Positions 8,101 through 16,070 of a DNA stretch of 62,972 bases are shown here, one piece after another; the first letter of the stretch is position 1; every line of letters begins with the position of its first letter. The notes beneath the pieces are model-generated. The model saw only the letters and a program-made list of their open reading frames with translations, made no database searches and was not told where the DNA came from. This DNA comes from Oscillospiraceae bacterium. GTDB lineage: Bacteria; Bacillota; Clostridia; Oscillospirales; SIG627. A program made the position numbers and the translations under genes. Where the stretch lies: assembly GCA_015064635.1 (NCBI GenBank), contig SVRV01000012.1:1-62972 (forward strand), given 5' to 3'.

Positions 8101-11031
8101 GTAACCGAATACACATATCAGCACGTCGCTGCTGTTTTAAGCGATACTAATGTTACGAAGACAGTAGACTTCAAAAACAAGACATCATCTTACGGTACAT
8201 GGATAGATGATCTTCCCTCTGAAGGCTATGTTGTAGGCTTCAGATACAAGGTTTACGCAAATCTTGACAATTTTGCAAATGTAGGAATAGCAAGCTCAAC
8301 AACAGGAACAAGATATATGATCGTTCCTACAACATCATATATAATCGATATTCCCGTGGCAGATGCTCCTACAGGTGTTACAGTTGAGGGAACATCATTC
8401 AAGAACCTCGTTGCCTCCAAGTCTTACGCAGTAGCACCCTACACAATTCATGGTGTAGATACAACTCTTGAACAGACAGTCACAGGTGTTACAGAATTCG
8501 ACGTAGCGGCAAACTTTGAAAATGCAAAGGGCACATACGTTATCTACTTCAAGGGCGATAATGAAAATTACACAGATTCCGAACCTTCAAATGTAGTTTA
8601 CATTCAGGGTACACTTGCCGAGAAGAGAGATATCATCCTTACAGACGGTAAGCACAGTATTTACCCTGTAAAATGGGCACAAATTGACGGTTGGTACACA
8701 GGTCACATTCACGCTCCCTACAACAGAACTGCAAGTGCCGGTGAGCAGTACTACGTTCCTTGCTTCAGAGCAACTGCTGCAATGTCTACTTGGTTCTTCC
8801 CCAGTTCTACCAATACAGAAACCAACAAAGCAAATCTTCCTAAGATTCGTTATGCATATGCATACAATCCCGATGAGATTCCAACAGTAAATGAGCTTGG
8901 CGACATTAAATTCAAACTCCAGAGACAGAATTCATCTCTTGTTGCTAAAGCTAAGGTTAAGGTTAATTTCGTTGTTCTCGGTGCTGACGGAAAGGTAACA
9001 AATCATTCCGTTATGACAAATGAGTATACCTTCAACACCACCACAACCAGCTTTACAATTGATTTCCAGAGTATTGCAGGCGTTCCCGAAAACGGATATG
9101 TCCTCGGCTTTGAAGTTTACCCATTCGGAGAGCTTATAACAATGACTCCCGAGAATACAGCATTTGCAAACCTCGGTATTTACTTCTACTACACTTCAAC
9201 TAATATTGTTGCAACTCCCGCAGAAGCTCCCAAGGGTATTACAGTAGAAGGTACAACCTTTAAGGGACTTGATGCAAACAAGACTTACGTTGTTGCTCCT
9301 TACACAGTTGCAGGTGAAATAGAAGAAGACAAGAAGACTGTAACAGGCGTAACATCTGTTGATGTTTCTACACTTTTTGAGGATATGGTTGGTCTTTACG
9401 CAATCTACTTTGATGCAACAGATTATAACGCTCCTTCAGCTCCCGGTGCGGTTATCTATGTACCCGGTACATACGAAGAAAAGCTCAATCTTGGTACTTC
9501 TGTGACCAAGACTCACACATACAACGGCACTTCATTCGATTATACCGTTGCAGATTTTGAAGAGGTTAAAGAATCCGCAAAAGAATGGGCAGTCGGTAAA
9601 ATCTTAGGTTGTGACTACTTCGCATATAACGGCAAGGATTACAATTCTTATAAGGTAGACTGGGTATACTCAGTTCCTTCATCAAAGGCTCTTTACGAAG
9701 CTGAGCAGAAGAATGATGGTAGCTTTGAAGCACTCCAGAAGCAGGCTGAAGCGACTCTTGAGGGGATTTCATTCCGTTATGCATATTCTCCCGAGGAGAT
9801 TATACCCATTGATGAAGTTCTTGAAATGAAATTCACAGCGGCAATCGGTACAACCTACATCAGCGTAATCAATCCCCAGACAAAGTATGTTCTTTACGTT
9901 ATGAATACGGATGGTACAATTTCCGAGCATAGTTATCTTACTGCGTACAGAGATATTACAGGTGATATTTCTTCTAACTCCAAGAACGAGCAGACAATAG
10001 TTCCTCGTCGCGACTTCAAGGATCTTCCCGAAGAAGGTTGGATTATAGGCTACAAGTTCTATCCCTACGGTGAACTCCAATCCAAGAATATCACATACCG
10101 CGAGACTAATATTGCAAACGCTTCTACCGAGTATGGCTTCTATGTAAGACTTCCTCTGTTTAACTTCGACGGTAAATACAACATCGTCAAGGAAGAACCT
10201 GAGGTTGAATTTGGTATGAGCCTTCTCCTTGACGGCAAGATTGGTGTTAAGATAACTGCAAACAGCGAAGAAGCGGTTTCAGGACTCGCTCTTTCAAATG
10301 TAGTCGGAACAGATAACTTCGTTGACTTCGGTTCAAATGATTTTGCTGTATTCTACTTTGACCCCAAGGATGCGGCAAATGCAACTGTATCATTCGATGT
10401 AACCTATGGTGACACAACCGAAAGCTTTACACTTACAGTTGCAGACTATATTGCAGCTCTCAAGGAATCGGATGATGAAAACGTGGTAAATCTTGTCAAC
10501 GCTTCAGAAGTATATTTCAACGTTGCGGCAGATTATTTCTACGAAGAAGCGGCAGATGTTGAAGCACTTCCCGAATTCACAGCAGAAGAGCTTTCTGACA
10601 TTGAGTCCAAGAGTGAACGCAGCGCTACAGGTACTGTAGACGGAATCGAGTTTGTGTCAACTTCACTTCTTCTTGAAGAGGATACAACCGTTCGCCACTA
10701 CTTCAAGATAACTGACGATTCTATCAAGACAGATGATAATCTTGCAGCACTTTACACAGTAACAGGCGGCGCATCACTTAAAATTGCGGCTCAAAGAGAC
10801 TTCTCGGGTATCAGATATGCATATGTTGATATCTCGGACATCGCTTCAAATGAACTTGCAACAGCACTTACTGTAACCGTTACAGATAAGGATAGTGCAA
10901 CAGTTACAATTGACTTTACCGCACTTTCTTATGTTGACCTCTGCCTCGAAACAGAAGACGCAAGCCTTCTTAACCTTGTAAAGGCACTCTACAGATATTC
11001 TGTAGCAGCAGACGTATATATGGCAGAATAA
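5116..11031 (+). CDS. Giant secreted calcineurin-like metallophosphoesterase with repeated beta modules
   Basis: A 1,971-residue protein. Residues 1-27 are a signal peptide (FTAFADE). Residues about 33-315 form a metallophosphoesterase with all metal motifs present: FSDIHN, GDIAYL, GNHEF, HHP and GHNHYP. A fibronectin-III-like stretch follows (about 335-465). Residues about 762-1079, 1080-1365 and 1366-1690 are three copies of a unit that begins with an Ig-like segment (APxGIxVxGxxF ... VAPYTIxG) and continues into a beta-rich stretch; a weaker copy precedes them (about 470-760). The last 275 residues match the C-terminus of the phosphodiesterase encoded at 36868-43599. No SLH, LPXTG or C-terminal membrane segment is visible, so the terminal module may be the surface-retention or partner-binding part (inference). 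The substrate could be a phosphoester in host or wall material. A strong RBS (AAGGAGG) precedes the ATG. Confidence 0.88.
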   Translation: MLKNKFLRIVVLTLAFVMLLSFTAFADETDVSEKTTVTFGVFSDIHNVTSYMTNVMNNYETIAGGNENIDGIAMVGDIAYLDTADIPQASTYNIVKNNADLAYFMGEDKLVYAMGNHEFPLNANADPMASLSRQVFTEQMGYAPESHHVLSGYHFITAGPNTYDGKMTAAQEQYVMDEITKALADGEDKPIFVLIHHPIDGVLYGSGSTRHSDEFVEFLKSQPRVFVFDGHNHYPTSDPRSIRQIEGGATFIYTSCVHGGNNLSNPYATEKHDKAHPSQAYYMQIDTATNVVTLKRFHVAAAGPTWLDAEDWTFDVPAMVAESKKAEGEVDTENVYKYTYEVRKENSIAPVYGDDAAITITKLTTKDVSFTFPIANPGADGEDNMVGYYKIDLLHKDTGKVETIKIISDYFRPESAQRNSFSKSFSTLTYDTEYTLTVTPVNMWYIEGEPLVLNFRSEPLPAGFGNIVGYDDTFYAAPVTINGAGDGMNIDTANAFRLTEENNKRLAGIYAVSDDNFNTHKIIYVYGSGEERAALYEKPNGKFSVAANGGSNKFIPGVFSANQWVGSAGDTNFYSDTQWINTYLRAYLFATDDPEGTEGGKTAAEKKTEALKNLITYVRQGNSHVTYTLSPKAITKIGEVETLKFGFHLNAVYAQVSMTINNSVYGLKAYVMDKEGNVTTHTTSVGGITMKTGSVSYGTFNFKTATWDNALPAEGYFVAFKVYPYFGDIKPEDITLTTSVTEANLNANERLRFVATPSTFTVGVPKADAPVGIKVDGATFTGLDKRTTYSVAPYTIKGADNTKAIDITGVTSYTLPEGSVGAYGIYIKGNGIDLINSDAFVTYVRGTYSARLDLHDRLGDEAGANYTGTYKVVSTPTPGAFNYTVSEWKGHSTFSSRNGISTTGDHISAAQSKALYTAYTATDATDETKKTAFDKMISSSKLTQNYLQYNMASDEIIPISEINKYSYLVTKQRGGFTYNNQVSEFSVLIMNEVGVVTEYTYQHVAAVLSDTNVTKTVDFKNKTSSYGTWIDDLPSEGYVVGFRYKVYANLDNFANVGIASSTTGTRYMIVPTTSYIIDIPVADAPTGVTVEGTSFKNLVASKSYAVAPYTIHGVDTTLEQTVTGVTEFDVAANFENAKGTYVIYFKGDNENYTDSEPSNVVYIQGTLAEKRDIILTDGKHSIYPVKWAQIDGWYTGHIHAPYNRTASAGEQYYVPCFRATAAMSTWFFPSSTNTETNKANLPKIRYAYAYNPDEIPTVNELGDIKFKLQRQNSSLVAKAKVKVNFVVLGADGKVTNHSVMTNEYTFNTTTTSFTIDFQSIAGVPENGYVLGFEVYPFGELITMTPENTAFANLGIYFYYTSTNIVATPAEAPKGITVEGTTFKGLDANKTYVVAPYTVAGEIEEDKKTVTGVTSVDVSTLFEDMVGLYAIYFDATDYNAPSAPGAVIYVPGTYEEKLNLGTSVTKTHTYNGTSFDYTVADFEEVKESAKEWAVGKILGCDYFAYNGKDYNSYKVDWVYSVPSSKALYEAEQKNDGSFEALQKQAEATLEGISFRYAYSPEEIIPIDEVLEMKFTAAIGTTYISVINPQTKYVLYVMNTDGTISEHSYLTAYRDITGDISSNSKNEQTIVPRRDFKDLPEEGWIIGYKFYPYGELQSKNITYRETNIANASTEYGFYVRLPLFNFDGKYNIVKEEPEVEFGMSLLLDGKIGVKITANSEEAVSGLALSNVVGTDNFVDFGSNDFAVFYFDPKDAANATVSFDVTYGDTTESFTLTVADYIAALKESDDENVVNLVNASEVYFNVAADYFYEEAADVEALPEFTAEELSDIESKSERSATGTVDGIEFVSTSLLLEEDTTVRHYFKITDDSIKTDDNLAALYTVTGGASLKIAAQRDFSGIRYAYVDISDIASNELATALTVTVTDKDSATVTIDFTALSYVDLCLETEDASLLNLVKALYRYSVAADVYMAE

Positions 11032-11120
11032 TTTGTCCCGCAAATTATTCAATGAAATTTGCCCGTAGATACGGTCAAATGAAATGTGACTCCGTCACTT
11101 GAAATGCTAACGCATGAAAT
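11025..11120 (+). repeat. Array of short stem-loops separated by (A/T)TGAAAT
   Basis: Starting in the last codons of the upstream gene, five stem-loops follow one another: GAATAATTTG/CAAATTATTC with loop TCCCG, then TTGCCCG/CGGTCAA, GTGAC/GTCAC and TGC/GCA, and finally the GCCCCGC terminator at 11121. Each is separated by TGAAAT with one variable flanking base. The regular spacing is unlike ordinary intergenic sequence. Confidence 0.6.
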
Positions 11121-11147
11121 GCCCCGCGTTTTGCGGGGCATTTTTTT
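11121..11147 (+). terminator. Rho-independent terminator
   Basis: GCCCCGC pairs with GCGGGGC around a short loop, followed by a run of seven T. It ends the metallophosphoesterase transcript and is the last element of the hairpin array. Confidence 0.9.
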
Positions 11148-11190
11148 CATTACAGTGCCTATTTTCATTGTATTATATAAATAAATCTTA

Positions 11191-11219
11191 TTGACCGAAG
11201 GAAAACTGTGTGATAGAAT
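11191..11219 (+). promoter_or_regulatory. Promoter of the GH31 operon
   Basis: TTGACC (11191-11196), 17 nt, TAGAAT (11214-11219), 30 nt upstream of the GH31 start. Confidence 0.55.
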
Positions 11220-11249
11220 CTATGTGTAATAAATTACGGGAGAAAATTT

Positions 11250-13409
11250 ATGCTTGAAGTAAAATATCTTGAAAAAGGCGCACTGCATATAAATGAGGGG
11301 AACGCCGAAAGGTCAATGCTTTACCGTTACAATGTCCTGAAAAAGGACTCGTACGGTACTGATATCGGAATATGCGAGATTTGTGAACATAAAGTTATCG
11401 TTCACGCAAAAAGAGAAGTTGAAATAGAAGTTATAAAGAGAGGGCAGGGCTTTGGACTTACTATCCCCATGTCGGATGATGAACGCTTCTTCGGTATGGG
11501 AGATGCCACAAGAGACACTGTTGAAATGCGTGGCAAAAAAATAGATATTGAAGTCAAGAATGTTACTTGCTACGGTCCTATGCCCGTGGTATTCAGTACC
11601 GACGGATGGGCACTTGTTTTGAATAGTACTTATCGCTCACAGCTTGACTTTGGAAGTAATGGAGGCAACACTCTTAAAATTGATACCCTTGGCGGTGAAG
11701 TTGATTTTTATCTTTTCGTTGGTGTCAGCTTGAAGGACCTCCTTTTCAAGGTTACTGAAATTACGGGCAGACCTATGATGCTTCCCAAGTTTGCATACGG
11801 ACTTACTCTTGTACACAACGAGCAGACTGATGCAAGAAGCTTACTCTGGGATATCCGCACAATTCGTGACCGTGATATTCCTTGTGATACCATGGGTCTT
11901 GAACCCACCTGGATGGAGCAAAACTACGATTACACAGTTAATAAATCCTGGAACAAACAGAGATTTGAACTGCCGTGCTGGAAAAGTGCAAATCAGTCCG
12001 ATACATTTTCCTTCTTCTATCCCATGCGTAAAATGGGAATGCAGCTCAGCCTTTGGCTTTGCGAAAACTACGACCTTTTTTATGAAGAAGATAAGAATGT
12101 TAAAGCGGATAAAGAAAATGAGTTCACTGAGGATGCCGTTATAATCGACGAGCATTTTAAAGCCGACGTCAGAGTAGATAAAATTACAGTAAAGGATCAG
12201 CCTTGGTTTGAGCATTTGAAAAAATTCGTAGATAACGGTGCTGCGGCATTCAAGCTTGACGGTGCAACTCAGGTTTTATATCATACAGACAGACTGTGGG
12301 GCGAAAAATACACCGACGGAGAGGTTCATAATATATATCCGGTCATTCTTGCAAAGCAGATGACCAACGGATTCCGTGACTATACAGACCGACGCCTTTT
12401 GCTCTATTCATCGGGCGCATTTATGGGAATACAGAAATATGCCGCAACCTGGGCAGGTGATACGGGAGGCGGACAAAAGACGGTAACGTCACTTCTCAAT
12501 TATGCAATGTGCGGACACTCAAATACTTCATGCGACATCGAAGTAAGCCCCGCCGGGCTTCACTACGGTTTCCTTCTTCCTTGGTCACAGTATTTTTGTT
12601 GGGCGAATTGGCTCTATCCTTGGTTTATGGATACCGAGACCGAAGACATGATAAGATTTTATGCCAAGCTCCGTTCAAGCCTTGTGCCATACATTTATAC
12701 AATGGCATATAAGGCATATGCCGAAGCACTGCCGATTCTCCGTCCTCTTCCGCTCATGTACGAGAACGAAAGAAAATTCGACAACGTGAAAAATGAATAT
12801 ATGCTGGGCGACAGCCTTTTGGTGGGTGTGTTTGATATGAATCTTACCCTCCCCGAGGGCAGATGGATAGATTATTTCAATGGTGAGATTTATGAAGGGG
12901 ACATAGTATATGACATTCCCGAAGGCAGGGGAGGTGCTCTCCTTGTAAAAGAGGGAAGTATCCTTGTAACCATGAAGCCCCAAAAATACGTTCTTGAAAA
13001 ACAACACGACTATATAATCGGCGTGTATCCGTCAAGAAACGAAAACACAAGCTTCACTCTCTTTGAGGATGACGGCTTTACCTATGACTACGAAAAGGGA
13101 CTTGGATGCTTTACAAAGATTGACGCCATCAACCGTGATGGTGGCTTCGACCTTATAATAAATCCGAGAGTCGGCTTATTCCCCGGTCGCCCCGATAACG
13201 GACATGACTTGCGAAAGAATTCAATTCCCGAAATTTTACCTCCCGCATCGGAAAAGGATATGACTGTTGAAATTCATTGCACAAAGCCGTCACGAATCAC
13301 CCTTGACGGTGAAAATGTTGAATTCGTGCGTGAAAACGGAAAGACCACCTTTATCGCAAAGACAGAAGGCAGAGGAGACAAAGTCCTTGTTTATAGAATA
13401 GAATATTAA
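11250..13409 (+). CDS. Glycoside hydrolase family 31 (alpha-glucosidase/alpha-xylosidase type)
   Basis: A 719-residue cytoplasmic enzyme (no signal peptide) that should release alpha-linked glucose or xylose from oligosaccharides. An N-terminal beta-sandwich carries RFFGMGDAT (family GH31 N-domain, where FGxG is typical). The barrel holds the nucleophile Asp337 in FKLDG and the acid/base Asp404 in WAGDTGG, both in the GH31 positions, followed by C-terminal beta domains. FKLDG rather than the common WxDMNE suggests a subfamily distant from classical alpha-glucosidases, so the substrate cannot be read off. The RBS GGGAG lies 9 nt before the ATG. The RNA methyltransferase gene starts 20 nt downstream in the same transcript. 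Confidence 0.88.
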   Translation: MLEVKYLEKGALHINEGNAERSMLYRYNVLKKDSYGTDIGICEICEHKVIVHAKREVEIEVIKRGQGFGLTIPMSDDERFFGMGDATRDTVEMRGKKIDIEVKNVTCYGPMPVVFSTDGWALVLNSTYRSQLDFGSNGGNTLKIDTLGGEVDFYLFVGVSLKDLLFKVTEITGRPMMLPKFAYGLTLVHNEQTDARSLLWDIRTIRDRDIPCDTMGLEPTWMEQNYDYTVNKSWNKQRFELPCWKSANQSDTFSFFYPMRKMGMQLSLWLCENYDLFYEEDKNVKADKENEFTEDAVIIDEHFKADVRVDKITVKDQPWFEHLKKFVDNGAAAFKLDGATQVLYHTDRLWGEKYTDGEVHNIYPVILAKQMTNGFRDYTDRRLLLYSSGAFMGIQKYAATWAGDTGGGQKTVTSLLNYAMCGHSNTSCDIEVSPAGLHYGFLLPWSQYFCWANWLYPWFMDTETEDMIRFYAKLRSSLVPYIYTMAYKAYAEALPILRPLPLMYENERKFDNVKNEYMLGDSLLVGVFDMNLTLPEGRWIDYFNGEIYEGDIVYDIPEGRGGALLVKEGSILVTMKPQKYVLEKQHDYIIGVYPSRNENTSFTLFEDDGFTYDYEKGLGCFTKIDAINRDGGFDLIINPRVGLFPGRPDNGHDLRKNSIPEILPPASEKDMTVEIHCTKPSRITLDGENVEFVRENGKTTFIAKTEGRGDKVLVYRIEY

Positions 13410-13428
13410 AACCGGATACAGAGGAAAA

Positions 13429-14241
13429 ATGAAATTAACGCATATCGATTCGATCAATGCCGCTGAGCTCGACATTTACATCCGCTACACGGAAAATCAA
13501 TTAAGGAACAGACTCGACCCCGCAAATGCACTTTTTATAGCCGAAAGTCCCAATGTTATACGCACCGCTCTCGACTCGGGACTTGAACCCGTGTCACTGC
13601 TTTGTGCAAAAAATCAGCTTGAAGAGGCAGAGGATATTATTAAGCGGATGGGGGACATTCCCATATACGTCGTTGACCACAGTATAATTTCAAAAATTAC
13701 GGGATTTGCTTTGACTCGCGGTGTACATTCTGCAATGCGCCGACCGAAGCCCCGTACCCCCGATGAGGTTTTGCGTGGTGCAAAACGTATAGCTGTCCTC
13801 GAAAATACCGTGGATTCCGTTAATCTCAGCTCAATATTCCGCTCAGCCGCGGCACTTAATATTGACGCCATACTTCTTTCACCTTCTTGCTCAGATCCCC
13901 TTGTGAGACGATGCGTGAGAGTGAGTATGGGTACTGTCTTTCAAATTCCGTGGGCATATTTTGAAGACGAGCTATACGAAAACGGAATAAAAGAGCTTCA
14001 CTCCCACGGCTTCAAGTCTGTTGCGATGGCACTGTCAAAAAACAGTGTATGGATTGACGACGAAGCACTAAAGAGGGAAGAAAAGCTTGCCATAATACTT
14101 GGAACAGAGAGCGAAGGACTAAAGGAAGCAACAATAGATGCTTGTGACTTTGTTGCAAAAATCCCTATGTACAACAGTGTGGATTCTCTCAATGTTGCCT
14201 CAGCCTCAACCCTTGCCTTTTGGGAGCTTCGACTTAAATAG
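13429..14241 (+). CDS. TrmH/SpoU-family RNA 2'-O-methyltransferase
   Basis: A 270-residue SPOUT methyltransferase that would methylate a ribose in rRNA or tRNA using S-adenosylmethionine. The three SpoU motifs are present in order: motif 1 ENTVDSVNLSSIFRSAAAL (about 124-142), motif 2 ILGTESEGL (about 222-230) and motif 3 MYNSVDSLNVASASTLAFWE (about 245-264), which form the trefoil-knot cofactor site. The N-terminal 110 residues are the usual substrate-binding extension. It follows GH31 by 20 nt, a housekeeping gene trailing a sugar gene. The RNA target cannot be assigned from sequence alone. Confidence 0.9.
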   Translation: MKLTHIDSINAAELDIYIRYTENQLRNRLDPANALFIAESPNVIRTALDSGLEPVSLLCAKNQLEEAEDIIKRMGDIPIYVVDHSIISKITGFALTRGVHSAMRRPKPRTPDEVLRGAKRIAVLENTVDSVNLSSIFRSAAALNIDAILLSPSCSDPLVRRCVRVSMGTVFQIPWAYFEDELYENGIKELHSHGFKSVAMALSKNSVWIDDEALKREEKLAIILGTESEGLKEATIDACDFVAKIPMYNSVDSLNVASASTLAFWELRLK

Positions 14242-14250
14242 AAAATTAAA

Positions 14251-14279
14251 CCGCAAGATTTCAATCCGAAGTCTTGCGG
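14251..14279. terminator. Convergent terminator between TrmH and isomerase genes
   Basis: CCGCAAGA (14251-14258) pairs with TCTTGCGG (14272-14279). The flank is T-rich when read on the minus strand, so it mainly serves the minus gene ending at 14286. Confidence 0.7.
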
Positions 14280-14285
14280 CTATTA

Positions 14286-15125
14286 TTATCCTCTGAATTT
14301 TTCAATTTTATCAATCAGATATCTTCCCACCCGAGCCATATATTTCAGCCCCTCAGGTCTGAAATCAACGGGAATTTTGTCAAGAAACATACTCGCCTCA
14401 TAACTGAAATTGCCGTCATATCCCACTTCTGCAAATGCCTTTGTTGCACCCTCCCAATCAATCACACCATAATAGGGGAGCGTGTGAGTATCGTGTACGC
14501 CGTCATTGTCATGAATGTGGGTGCATCCGATTCTCTTTCCAAGCTTCTTTATCATTTCGACGGGATTCTGACCTCGGATTTGTGCGTGTCCGATATCGTA
14601 GCATATTGTGAAAACATCGTCATCAAGTGCATCGATTAGCTCAAGTAACCCTTCAGGTGTTTCAGTGATGCTTCCGCCGATGTTTTCAATGGCAATCTTT
14701 ATACCTAATTCCTTAGCATATGGAATAAGCCTTTTGTAAAAATCAAGATTGTATTCCATCATTATCTCACGATTGTTGCCAACGGTGTAGTCGATGTGTT
14801 TGCAAGGATGAACAACTATCATTTCAGCACCAAGCCATGAGGAATGGCGCATACCTCTTACTATTTCTTCAAAACGCCTATCCGAGATTTCCTTTGTGTC
14901 ATACGAAGAAGGGAATGGCGCGTGTGTCTGAATGAATTTTATCCCTTTATCGTTTGCATATTCTCTCAGGTCTTTGTAAAAAGCTTCATCGTGGCTGTCA
15001 TTGTAATATTCCTGCAGGTCAGCATTGAAATCTATTGCCTCAAATCCCGCCTCGGAAAAAATGTCTATTGTCTTTTTTATCCCAAACTCATTGTTGAATC
15101 TTATAATGTTAGCCGATAAATTCAT
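14286..15125 (-). CDS. Sugar phosphate isomerase/epimerase-like TIM-barrel protein
   Basis: A 279-residue AP-endonuclease-2/xylose-isomerase-like barrel (PF01261 type). Characteristic segments are HAPFPS, the HPCKH strand, IAIENIGG (the conserved Glu of the family metal site), CYDIGHAQ and HIHDNDG, which together supply the Glu, Asp and His metal ligands. Members of the family isomerise or epimerise ketoses or act on inositols; the substrate here is unknown. The longest frame would start at 15332 inside the Fic gene; GGAGG five nt upstream of the ATG at 15125 fixes the true start. It is monocistronic and divergent from fic. Confidence 0.85.
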   Translation of the reverse strand: MNLSANIIRFNNEFGIKKTIDIFSEAGFEAIDFNADLQEYYNDSHDEAFYKDLREYANDKGIKFIQTHAPFPSSYDTKEISDRRFEEIVRGMRHSSWLGAEMIVVHPCKHIDYTVGNNREIMMEYNLDFYKRLIPYAKELGIKIAIENIGGSITETPEGLLELIDALDDDVFTICYDIGHAQIRGQNPVEMIKKLGKRIGCTHIHDNDGVHDTHTLPYYGVIDWEGATKAFAEVGYDGNFSYEASMFLDKIPVDFRPEGLKYMARVGRYLIDKIEKFRG

Positions 15126-15154
15126 ATCTGTCCTCCGGTACTTTTGTTTTATAT

Positions 15155-15183
15155 ATTGTATCACACACCGATATAAAAGTAAA
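15155..15183 (-). promoter_or_regulatory. Promoter of the isomerase-like gene
   Basis: Minus-strand TTTACT (15183-15178), 17 nt, TACAAT (15160-15155). Confidence 0.5.
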
Positions 15184-15246
15184 GTAAATAACCGCAAAAA
15201 TCCGAAAAACGGTTCTGCGGTCACTTTTACTTTTGAAAATAAAATA

Positions 15247-15275
15247 TTGCAAAGAAAGCTTTTTTGTGATATAAT
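15247..15275 (+). promoter_or_regulatory. Promoter of the Fic gene
   Basis: TTGCAA (15247-15252), 17 nt, TATAAT (15270-15275), followed by RBS AAGGTG before the ATG at 15308. Confidence 0.6.
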
Positions 15276-15307
15276 ACCTATATAACATATCAAATCAAGG
15301 TGATTAT

Positions 15308-16033
15308 ATGGATTTTGAAAGACTTGAAGCAAAAAGGATTGAATATACTAACAAGAAGCCAAATATAAGTGAAATTACACTTTCTTCGTATGAGAAGGAC
15401 TTTGAGCTTACCTTTACTCACAACTCCACCGCAATTGAAGGCAATACTTTGACTCTTCTTGAAACAAAGGTTGTGCTTGAAGACGGAATTGCAATCGGCG
15501 GAAAAGCGCTCCGTGAGATATATGAGGTAATAAATCACAAAAAGGCATATGCATATGTAAAAAAGTGTATAGCCGAAGAAAAGGCACTTGACGAGAAAAT
15601 AGTTAAGGATTTACATGCAATTCTTACAGAGAATATCATTATAGGCGGTATATACAGAAGCGAAAGTGTCCGCATCACGGGTGCGGGCTTTACTCCTCCC
15701 GCAGGCGGTGAAATGCTTTCGCAGATTAAATTCTTCTATGAGGATTTGAATGAAAAGAAAAAAACTTTGAATCCCATAGAGCTTGCGGCATGGTCACATG
15801 CCGAGTTTGTAAGAATCCATCCCTTTGTTGACGGAAACGGAAGGACAGCAAGGCTTATTATGAATTATCAGCTGATGTCACAAGGTTTTCTTCCTGTATC
15901 GGTTGCAAAGGAAGACAGACTCTCTTATTACAATGCCCTCGAAGGCTTTGCGGTAAATTCTGATTTGTCGCCATTTGCAGAATTTGTAGCCGACCTTGAA
16001 GAAAAAAGACTTGACGAATATCTTGATATATAA
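15308..16033 (+). CDS. Fic-domain protein (self-inhibited AMP-transferase type)
   Basis: A 241-residue Fic protein, expected to transfer AMP (or another phosphate-containing group) to a hydroxyl side chain of a target protein. The catalytic loop HPFVDGNGR starts at His171 and is intact, with the expected His, Asp, Gly-Asn-Gly and Arg. An N-terminal inhibitory motif of the S/T-x-x-x-E-G/N class is visible (Ser40...Glu44-Gly45, followed by Asn46), which places it among Fic proteins that carry their own inhibitory helix and need no separate antitoxin. No small antitoxin gene lies next to it, which agrees. No winged-helix DNA-binding extension is evident at either end. Its target is unknown. Confidence 0.9.
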   Translation: MDFERLEAKRIEYTNKKPNISEITLSSYEKDFELTFTHNSTAIEGNTLTLLETKVVLEDGIAIGGKALREIYEVINHKKAYAYVKKCIAEEKALDEKIVKDLHAILTENIIIGGIYRSESVRITGAGFTPPAGGEMLSQIKFFYEDLNEKKKTLNPIELAAWSHAEFVRIHPFVDGNGRTARLIMNYQLMSQGFLPVSVAKEDRLSYYNALEGFAVNSDLSPFAEFVADLEEKRLDEYLDI

Positions 16034-16038
16034 CACAA

Positions 16039-16063
16039 ACCGCAGGGGAGACCCTGCGGTTTT
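16039..16063 (+). terminator. Terminator of the Fic gene
   Basis: ACCGCAGGG (16039-16047) pairs with CCCTGCGGT (16052-16060) around GAGA, followed by a short T run. Confidence 0.8.
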
Positions 16064-16070
16064 AAATGAT

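Noticed and set aside
15126..15332. N-terminal extension of the isomerase-like protein
   Set aside because: It would overlap the Fic gene and both promoters; GGAGG precedes the ATG at 15125.
15308..16033. Toxin-antitoxin pair with Fic
   Set aside because: No small antitoxin gene adjoins it and the inhibitory motif is inside the Fic protein itself.
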